38,897 nt of DNA, taken from contig JAMPAT010000009.1 of assembly GCA_023667095.1 (NCBI GenBank), positions 83,417 to 122,313 on the forward strand, in the 5' to 3' direction. The DNA is from Bacteroidales bacterium (lineage in GTDB: Bacteria; Bacteroidota; Bacteroidia; Bacteroidales; UBA932). Positions 32,838 through 38,897 of the stretch are shown one piece after another. The notes under the pieces were generated by a model. That model searched no databases and had not been told where the DNA came from. It saw nothing but the letters and a program-made list of their open reading frames with translations. The translations under genes and the position numbers were made by a program. Every line of letters begins with the position of its first letter. Positions within the stretch are counted from its first letter, which is position 1.

Positions 32838-33857
32838 ATGCCAAAATATACATCACAGGAATTCAAGAGCAACCAGGAAGTAAGATGGTGTCCTGGATGC
32901 GGTGACCATGCGGTGCTTGCTGCAATGCAGAGGGCGATGCCGGACGTCAGTGAGGAACTGGGCTACGAAAAGGAACGGTTTGTAGTGGTGTCCGGTATCG
33001 GATGCTCTTCAAGGCTTCCTTATTATATGGATACATATGGCTTCCACAGCATACATGGCCGTGCGACAGCGATTTCTACCGGAATAAAGGTGGCTAATCC
33101 CAATCTTACGGTATGGCAGGCCTGTGGTGACGGCGATGCACTTGCTATCGGCGGAAACCATTTCATACATGCAATCAGGCGGAATATCGATATAAACATT
33201 GTCCTGTTCAATAACCAGATATACGGTTTGACAAAGGGACAGTATTCACCGACCTCAAGGTTCGGGGTAATAACCAAGACATCCCCATACGGCACAGTGG
33301 AGCATCCTTTCAATCCGGGGAGCCTTGTACTTGGGGCAAAGGGGACATTCTTTGCACGGAGCCTTGATTCGGAACTGAAACTCAATGAGGAGATAATGGT
33401 CGCTGCCGCAAGGCATGACGGGACTTCTGTCATGGAGATGCTTACAAACTGCGTCATATTCAATGACGGTACGCATAAGGCCATCACGGACCGGGAAGTA
33501 CGTGCAGACAGGACAATTGTGCTTCGCCATGGGGAGAAGATGATATTCGGAAAGAACCGTGACAAGGGACTTGTCCTCGATGGACTGTGCCTCAAGGTGG
33601 TGACAATAGGTGAGAACGGCATTACGGAGGATGATATCCTCACACATGATGCCCACACTGACAACATAGGAATCCACATGATGCTGGCTGACATGAAATA
33701 CCCTGACTATCCGGTGGCACTTGGCATAATCAGGGATGTCAAGGATGTCACATACGATGACGGGGTGCGTGACCAGGTCGCTGAGGTGAGCGTGAAATCG
33801 AAGATTCACTGTATGGACGACCTTCTGCGCAGCGGTTCTACGTGGGAGGTGAAATAG
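32838..33857 (+). CDS. korB: 2-oxoglutarate:ferredoxin oxidoreductase beta chain
   Basis: This 339-aa thiamine diphosphate-binding subunit has 'RWCPGCGDHAVL' (Cys18, Cys21) at the N-terminus as a cluster/TPP-side motif. 'GDGDALAIGGNHFIHAIRRN' with 'LFNNQIYGLTKGQ' is the TPP/Mg motif. ATG 32838 is chosen; the longer frame begins at a GTG in korA's 3' flank. It forms the catalytic complex with KorA. gdhA follows 55 bp later. Confidence 0.93.
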   Translation: MPKYTSQEFKSNQEVRWCPGCGDHAVLAAMQRAMPDVSEELGYEKERFVVVSGIGCSSRLPYYMDTYGFHSIHGRATAISTGIKVANPNLTVWQACGDGDALAIGGNHFIHAIRRNIDINIVLFNNQIYGLTKGQYSPTSRFGVITKTSPYGTVEHPFNPGSLVLGAKGTFFARSLDSELKLNEEIMVAAARHDGTSVMEMLTNCVIFNDGTHKAITDREVRADRTIVLRHGEKMIFGKNRDKGLVLDGLCLKVVTIGENGITEDDILTHDAHTDNIGIHMMLADMKYPDYPVALGIIRDVKDVTYDDGVRDQVAEVSVKSKIHCMDDLLRSGSTWEVK

Positions 33858-33912
33858 TCCTTGCAACAGGGAACATTACGGATACACATATTTTAATAAA
33901 TATAACACAAAA

Positions 33913-35250
33913 ATGAGAACAAATGATATAATGGCCTCATTGCAGGCCAAGTATCCTACAGAGAAGGAATATCTGCAGGCTGTACGTGAAGTACTCGAGT
34001 CAATCGAGGAGACATATAACAGACATCCGGAATTCGAGGCTGCGAAGATTGTCGAGAGAATTGTCGAACCGGACAGGATTTTCACATTCAGGGTCACATG
34101 GGTGGACGACAATGGCGAGATCCAGATCAATACCGGCTACAGGGTGCAGTTCAACTCTGCCATAGGACCATATAAGGGCGGTCTCCGTTTCCATCCTTCA
34201 GTGAACCCTTCTATCCTGAAGTTCCTCGGATTCGAGCAGACTTTCAAGAATGCACTTACGACTCTTCCTATGGGTGGTGGAAAAGGTGGCTCCGACTTCA
34301 ACCCTAAAGGCAAGTCAGATGCTGAAATCATGCGCTTCTGCCAGGCATTCATGCTTGAACTCTGGCGCAATATCGGCCCAGACACAGATGTCCCTGCCGG
34401 TGACATAGGCGTAGGAGGACGTGAAATCGGCTTCCTCTTCGGAATGTACAAGAAGCTTGCACGTGAGCATACAGGCGTCCTTACAGGAAAGGGAATGACA
34501 TGGGGAGGCTCACTTATCCGTCCTGAGGCTACCGGTTTCGGTGCCGTTTACTTTGTTCAGCACATGCTCCATCTCCAGGGCAAGGACATCCAGGGCAAGA
34601 CAGTTGCACTCTCCGGATTCGGCAATGTTGCATGGGGAGCGGCCCTGAAGGCTACCCAGCTCGGTGCAAAGGTGGTTGCGATTTCCGGTCCTGACGGCGC
34701 AATATACGATCCTGAGGGAATGAATGACGAGAAGATAGCATATATGCTTGAACTCCGCCGCTCAAACAATGACGTAGTCGCTCCTTTTGCCGACAAGTTC
34801 CCGTCAGCTACATTCTACCCGGGCAAGAAGGCATGGAGCATCAAGTGTGACATCGCAATGCCGTGCGCATTCCAGAACGAGATGTCAGGAGCTGATGCGG
34901 AGGAACTCATTGCAAACGGCACATGGTGCTGTGCAGAGGTCTCCAACATGGGATGTACACCTGAGGCCATAGAGGCATTCCAGAAGGCCGGTATCATGTT
35001 CGCCCCTGGAAAGGCTGTCAATGCCGGAGGTGTGGCAACTTCAGGCCTGGAGATGACCCAGAATGCAATGCACATCAGCTGGAGCGCGGAGGAAGTTGAC
35101 AAGAAGCTGCACGAAATCATGTCAAACATACACGAGGCATGTGTCAAATACGGCAGACAGGCTGACGGATATGTCAATTATGTCAAGGGAGCGAATGTGG
35201 CAGGCTTCATGAAAGTCGCTACAGCGATGCTTGAAGAGGGCATTATTTAG
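33913..35250 (+). CDS. gdhA: Glutamate dehydrogenase, hexameric type
   Basis: This 445-aa enzyme converts 2-oxoglutarate and ammonia to glutamate using NAD(P)H. The catalytic region is 'TTLPMGGGKGGSDFNPKGKS' with Lys124, preceded by 'GPYKGGLRFHPSV' (Lys88). 'PAGDIGVGGREIGFLFGMYK' has the catalytic Asp. The Rossmann domain is near 'VALSGFGNVAWGAALKA'. Length fits the small hexameric class (about 450 aa). The coenzyme is probably NADP by family resemblance, but this is not proved by sequence. A strong terminator follows. Confidence 0.95.
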   Translation: MRTNDIMASLQAKYPTEKEYLQAVREVLESIEETYNRHPEFEAAKIVERIVEPDRIFTFRVTWVDDNGEIQINTGYRVQFNSAIGPYKGGLRFHPSVNPSILKFLGFEQTFKNALTTLPMGGGKGGSDFNPKGKSDAEIMRFCQAFMLELWRNIGPDTDVPAGDIGVGGREIGFLFGMYKKLAREHTGVLTGKGMTWGGSLIRPEATGFGAVYFVQHMLHLQGKDIQGKTVALSGFGNVAWGAALKATQLGAKVVAISGPDGAIYDPEGMNDEKIAYMLELRRSNNDVVAPFADKFPSATFYPGKKAWSIKCDIAMPCAFQNEMSGADAEELIANGTWCCAEVSNMGCTPEAIEAFQKAGIMFAPGKAVNAGGVATSGLEMTQNAMHISWSAEEVDKKLHEIMSNIHEACVKYGRQADGYVNYVKGANVAGFMKVATAMLEEGII

Positions 35251-35288
35251 CATGCTTTCTTGCAGATATGATAATATTGACTAAATTT

Positions 35289-35319
35289 ACATCCGTTTTG
35301 CAAAAAACGGATGTTTTTT
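35289..35319 (+). terminator. Terminator of gdhA
   Basis: ACATCCGTTTT and AAAACGGATGT pair over 11 bp around a 4-nt loop, followed by six T. Confidence 0.88.
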
Positions 35320-35358
35320 GTTTTGCACTGTGCTAAACCAATAACCAAACATTTCTAT

Positions 35359-36795
35359 ATGGCGACAACTGATGCACCTGGGAAAAAATTCTCTGTGAAG
35401 CTCTGTGTGATGCTTCCGATTGTTATTGCAATAACCCTTATCCTGTGGCTTGTGCCGACTTCATTTTTCGGGATTGACGGACTGACTGTAGTCGAACAGA
35501 GGACTATAGCCATCTTTGTCTTTGCAGCCTTGATGTGGATGTTCGAGATAATACCGACCTGGACTACGTCCGTACTTATAATCGTGGCTATGCTCCTGAC
35601 AATATCCGACAGCAGCATATCGTTCCTCAAAGGGCCGGATATGGGAACATTTGTGAGCTACAAGTCATTGCTTTCAACATTTGCTGACCCTGTGATAATG
35701 CTGTTCCTCGGTGGATTCGTCCTTGCCATTGCAGCAACCAAGGTCGGACTGGATGTCCAGCTTGCGAGGGTGCTGCTTTGGCCTTTCGGAAAGAAGCCGC
35801 AGTTTGTCCTTCTCGGATTCCTGTTTGTAATCGGGCTTTTTTCCATGTTCATGAGCAATACGGCTACAGCTGCAATGATGCTTACATTCCTTGCACCTGT
35901 CCTCAAGACGCTTCCTCCTGACGGAAAGGGGAAGATCGGGCTTGCCCTCGCAATCCCGATTGCAGCCAACCTCGGCGGTATCGGTACCCCTATCGGCACC
36001 CCTCCGAATGCAATTGCCCTGAGCTATCTTAACGACACACTCCACATGGGTGTAGGATTCGGGGACTGGATGCTTGTCATGGTACCGTTTGTGGTAGTGC
36101 TCCTGCTGATTGCATGGGGGCTTCTTCTGTGGATGTTTCCTTTCAAGGCGAAGTCAATAGAACTGAACATTACAGGAAACGCCAGAAGGACTCCTCAGAC
36201 ATATATCGTATGGGTGACTTTTGCTGTCACCATAATCCTCTGGATGCTCGACAGGGTTACAGGCATAAATGCTAATGTAGTGGCAATGATTCCTGTAGGC
36301 GTGTTCTGCGTGACCGGGGTCATCACAAAGGAGGATCTCAGGGATATAAACTGGAGCGTGCTATGGATGGTTGCCGGAGGTTTTGCCCTTGGGGTAGCAC
36401 TCAACAGTACCGGACTTGCCGAGCACCTTGTGACATCCATTCCTTTCGGTTCATGGCTGCCTATCGTCGTGCTGCTTGCTTCCGGGCTGCTCGGGTACCT
36501 CATCTCAAACTTCATCTCCAACACTGCAGCGGCTAACCTCATTGTGCCGATTCTCAGTGCCGTGGGAGTCGGAATGGGTTCTGCCCTTGATTCAGTCGGT
36601 GGTGTCAAGACCCTTCTTGTCGGAGTGGCACTGTCAACGTCATTGGCAATGCTCTTCCCTATTTCCACACCTCCGAATGCACTTGCGCACTCGACCGGTC
36701 TGGTGACGACAAAGGACATGACCAAGGTCGGGCTCCTTATCGGAGTCATTGGCTTTGCCCTGGGATATCTGATGCTGATTTTTGTCGGAATATAG
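35359..36795 (+). CDS. DASS-family (SLC13-type) dicarboxylate transporter
   Basis: This 478-aa inner-membrane protein probably takes up or exports dicarboxylates such as succinate or fumarate with Na+. It has about 11-12 membrane segments in two inverted halves. The halves carry the family's SNT motifs ('MFMSNTATAAMMLTFLAPVL' and 'SNFISNTAAANLIVPILSAV') and TPPN motifs ('IGTPIGTPPNAIALSYL' and 'STPPNALAHSTG'). ATG 35359 is chosen since the longer frame starts inside the gdhA terminator. The neighbours korAB, gdhA and the porin fit dicarboxylate metabolism. The substrate is an inference. Confidence 0.9.
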   Translation: MATTDAPGKKFSVKLCVMLPIVIAITLILWLVPTSFFGIDGLTVVEQRTIAIFVFAALMWMFEIIPTWTTSVLIIVAMLLTISDSSISFLKGPDMGTFVSYKSLLSTFADPVIMLFLGGFVLAIAATKVGLDVQLARVLLWPFGKKPQFVLLGFLFVIGLFSMFMSNTATAAMMLTFLAPVLKTLPPDGKGKIGLALAIPIAANLGGIGTPIGTPPNAIALSYLNDTLHMGVGFGDWMLVMVPFVVVLLLIAWGLLLWMFPFKAKSIELNITGNARRTPQTYIVWVTFAVTIILWMLDRVTGINANVVAMIPVGVFCVTGVITKEDLRDINWSVLWMVAGGFALGVALNSTGLAEHLVTSIPFGSWLPIVVLLASGLLGYLISNFISNTAAANLIVPILSAVGVGMGSALDSVGGVKTLLVGVALSTSLAMLFPISTPPNALAHSTGLVTTKDMTKVGLLIGVIGFALGYLMLIFVGI

Positions 36796-36881
36796 GCGAA
36801 ATCAGCTTGTCCCCCATGCGGAGACAGATGGTATGTGTACAAAAGTTGAACTTCTGTTTTCCTGCTTCTGCAAAAAAGTGA

Positions 36882-36889
36882 TATATTTG
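36882..36889 (+). promoter_or_regulatory. -7 element of the porin gene
   Basis: TATATTTG with a TTTT 21 nt upstream as a weak -33. Confidence 0.6.
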
Positions 36890-36915
36890 CGGCCCGTTTG
36901 GGAATATGGAAATTG

Positions 36916-36947
36916 AGGCTGCTCCCATTCAGTAGGTGGAGCAGCCT
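36916..36947 (+). other. 5'-leader hairpin of the porin gene
   Basis: AGGCTGCTCC (36916-36925) and GGAGCAGCCT (36938-36947) pair perfectly over 10 bp with a 12-nt loop. It lies about 20 nt after the expected transcript start and 14 nt before the start codon. TTTAAATAAATTTT follows, so an attenuator-type or mRNA-stabilising role are both open. Confidence 0.7.
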
Positions 36948-36960
36948 TTAAATAAATTTT

Positions 36961-38325
36961 ATGATAATGAAGAAAGTTTGTATCATGCTTGCGGCAGCAT
37001 TTATTGCAGTGCCGTCATTTGTCTCTGCCGCTGATGGACAGGGACATAAGGGAAAGGAAAGTGCAGTGAAGAATGAAATCAGGAACCATTTCAAGTTCTA
37101 CGGATTCATCCGCAACTATTTTGCAGTTGACACAAGGGAGAGTGTAGCCGGGACAGGTGACCTGTTCTATTATATGCCTAAGGATGTCAGCATGAATGAG
37201 GATGGCTCGCAGGATCTCAATGCACAGGCATCTTTCAGGTTCCTGTCACTGACTTCCCGTCTTGGTGTAGATGTTACAGGATACCAGGTGGGCAGGACAA
37301 AATTCGGGGCAAAGGTCGAGACTGACTTCTATGCAGGTCTTACAAACAAGATCAATGGTACTGCGCAGCTCCGTCTCCGCCAGGCATACATGACAATCGG
37401 ATGGGACAATCTCAGTATGGCAAATGACGGCAAGGCTGCTGTGGCCCTCAAGATTGGACAGGCATGGCATCCTATGGCAGCAGACATGCCCCATGTGTTC
37501 AGCCTTGAGACCGGTGCACCGTTCAATGCGTTCAGCCGCACTCCCCTTGTCTTGATGGATGCTTCCCTTGGCAAGAATATCATTCTTACAGCTGGTGCTA
37601 TCTGGCAGATGCAGTATCTTTCACAGGGTCCTGCCGGTGCATCCGCTGAATATATCAAATACGCAGGTACACCAGAAGGATATGTCGGAGTTACATTGAA
37701 ATCAAATGACGGCTTCCTCGCGAGGGTCGGGGCAAGCGTGCTGAGCATCAAGCCACGCAATACAGGCGAAAATTCAGACGGGGTTACCGTCAAGGTCTCA
37801 GACAGGATAACTACAGTGAATCCGTATGTCTATCTCCAGTACAAGTACAAGAGCTTTGAAGTAAAGGCCAAGTCTATATATAGCCAGTCAGGAGAGCACA
37901 TGAGCCTCATGGGCGGATATGGTGTCTCAAGCAACAGCTTTGATGACGGCCATTGGGAGTACACTCCATTGCAGGCTTCATCTACATGGGCATCCCTTTC
38001 ATACGGAAAGAAATGGCAGGTTACACTTTTCGGCGGATATATGAAGAACCTTGGTTCTGTCAAGGAACTTGTAAATGTAGATGGCGTAGCAAATGCTAAG
38101 GATTTCTATTACAATGCAAACGGATCCAAAAACCTGAATTCACTGTGGCGTATTATCCCTGCAATCACTTATAATGTCGGCAAGTTCAGCCTTGGACTTG
38201 AATACAACTATACTGCGGCGCAGTATGGTGACGGCGAGTCATACAATGCATACGGACTCTCTACCGAGGGGCTCCACTGGGTAGGAAACCACCGCATCCA
38301 GATGATGGTGAAATTCACATTCTAG
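36961..38325 (+). CDS. Outer-membrane porin
   Basis: This 454-aa protein has a signal peptide (KKVCIMLAAAFIAVPSFVSA) and then amphipathic beta strands ending in Phe. The 'FKFYGFIRNYFAVDTRES' N-terminal strand, 'AKVETDFYAGLTN' and the final 'NHRIQMMVKFTF' are typical of trimeric porins of the DcaP/general type in Bacteroidota. The start may be ATG 36961 or the ATG six bases later. It could be the outer-membrane gate for the dicarboxylates carried by the adjacent DASS protein. Substrate not readable. Confidence 0.85.
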   Translation: MIMKKVCIMLAAAFIAVPSFVSAADGQGHKGKESAVKNEIRNHFKFYGFIRNYFAVDTRESVAGTGDLFYYMPKDVSMNEDGSQDLNAQASFRFLSLTSRLGVDVTGYQVGRTKFGAKVETDFYAGLTNKINGTAQLRLRQAYMTIGWDNLSMANDGKAAVALKIGQAWHPMAADMPHVFSLETGAPFNAFSRTPLVLMDASLGKNIILTAGAIWQMQYLSQGPAGASAEYIKYAGTPEGYVGVTLKSNDGFLARVGASVLSIKPRNTGENSDGVTVKVSDRITTVNPYVYLQYKYKSFEVKAKSIYSQSGEHMSLMGGYGVSSNSFDDGHWEYTPLQASSTWASLSYGKKWQVTLFGGYMKNLGSVKELVNVDGVANAKDFYYNANGSKNLNSLWRIIPAITYNVGKFSLGLEYNYTAAQYGDGESYNAYGLSTEGLHWVGNHRIQMMVKFTF

Positions 38326-38353
38326 GAAAACATTCAGTAATATACTCTATAGT

Positions 38354-38387
38354 GAGGGTGTCCCAAGGTGAGATTTGGGGCGCCCTC
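38354..38387 (+). terminator. Hairpin after the porin gene
   Basis: GAGGGTGTCCCAA pairs with TTGGGGCGCCCTC over 13 bp (two G-U), loop 8 nt. No clear T run follows, but the design matches Bacteroidota terminators. Confidence 0.65.
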
Positions 38388-38519
38388 TTGCGCTTCATCG
38401 TGTTTCTACGCTCTTGTGAACTGTGTGAAAATCCATGTCTTGCTGATTCTCCAGGTAAATCCATACGTGGACGTAACGGACATAATTAAAGCTTCTGCCT
38501 CATTTTTTGCAATGCCAAT

Positions 38520-38552
38520 GGTGGTGCTCATTTATTTTACCACCTGTTTTTT
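38520..38552 (+). terminator. Second possible terminator
   Basis: GGTGGT and ACCACC (38520-38525, 38539-38544) with a 13-nt loop and a T6 run. No gene upstream needs it apart from porin read-through. The stretch 38388-38760 otherwise shows no credible gene. Confidence 0.4.
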
Positions 38553-38767
38553 CTCCTTTCTTCATGTTTATAGGGCCTGATTCGATGAGTTATTGCAACA
38601 AAATTGGGAGGTGCAGAAAGGAATTTTGCAAAAAAATATGAAAAAAATAAGTGTAGCTGTAAAAAGTGCATTCCTATTATATAGGTATAAAACACGACTT
38701 GATATAGGTAAAAAGACATGAAAAGAAGAATAAATACAATTTTTTTTGCAAAAAAGTGCCGGAAAAA

Positions 38768-38798
38768 TTTGGAGGTAAAAAAAAAGTGCGTATCTTTG
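38768..38798 (+). promoter_or_regulatory. Strong promoter, probably of an rRNA operon
   Basis: TTTG (38768-38771), 19 nt with an A9 run, TATCTTTG (38791-38798): a perfect Bacteroidota promoter. Upstream is a T/A-rich stretch as before rRNA operons. Confidence 0.8.
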
Positions 38799-38897
38799 CA
38801 GCCCATTTCGGAAAAAGATATGGAAAACAAGCTCACTGAAGAGCACAGTTCATTGAAATTTTGAGAAAGATAACGAGGTAAAGAAAAGAAGAAAAAT
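38799..38897 (+). other. Probable 16S rRNA operon leader (window edge)
   Basis: GTTCATTGAAA at about 38848 resembles the antitermination boxA-like element GTTCTTTGAAA of Bacteroidota rRNA leaders. The following A/G-rich run without an ORF fits a 16S leader. No rRNA sequence is inside the window. Confidence 0.5.

Noticed and set aside
36195..36842. 215-aa ORF antisense to the transporter
   Set aside because: Shadow of the conserved SLC13 reading frame.
1..38897. CRISPR arrays or insertion sequences
   Set aside because: No array of regular direct repeats and no transposase-like protein is seen in any frame.

Overview
The window is chromosomal DNA from a member of the Bacteroidota, most likely Bacteroidales. 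The evidence is the recurring promoter of the TTTG / 19-21 nt / TAnnTTTG type, sparse Shine-Dalgarno sequences, a Bacteroidota-type omega subunit, a 2-oxoglutarate oxidoreductase alpha chain with the gamma domain fused at its N-terminus, and the nadK-uppS-bamA-skp gene order. I do not assign a family or species.

Region 1 (1-7460, minus strand) is a phage tail-type module lying directly 3' of a tRNA-Leu(UAG) gene. In transcription order it holds a probable tail-assembly chaperone, a 31-aa overlapping ORF in the -1 frame, a 345-aa phage-type protein, a 52-aa ORF, two small proteins that resemble sigma region 2 and region 4, a 1010-aa tail protein ending in a complete 2[4Fe-4S] ferredoxin domain, and a 372-aa coiled-coil/hydrophobic protein followed by a strong terminator. 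Three of its start regions share the spaced motif TTTACAG-N13-YATATTT. No capsid, terminase, portal, integrase or lysis gene is visible. This is the most unusual part of the window.

Region 2 (7461-15000, minus) is housekeeping: tRNA-Leu, an asmA-like/prmA operon, rpsU with an exceptionally strong Shine-Dalgarno, an AAA-type ATPase/cobB pair, and a Fur-family regulator. Region 3 (15143-19997, plus) carries an SDR oxidoreductase, trxB, bamD, rpoZ and recN. Region 4 (20026-24308, minus) carries pdxJ, then an OmpH/Skp protein, a glycosyltransferase and a LysM/receptor-type protein. Region 5 (24423-29249, plus) is nadK-uppS-bamA-skp. Regions 3-5 concentrate on envelope biogenesis: BamA, BamD, two Skp-like chaperones, UppS, a LysM protein and an AsmA-like protein.

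Region 6 (29411-30292, minus) has two small lipoproteins. A 673-bp gene-free stretch follows, containing a 158-bp element bounded by inverted repeats. Region 7 (30966-38325, plus) is a 2-oxoglutarate/dicarboxylate block: korA, korB, gdhA, a DASS-family dicarboxylate transporter and a porin. The window ends in a gene-free A/T-rich stretch with a perfect promoter and a leader that looks like the start of an rRNA operon, the structural genes of which would lie beyond the edge.
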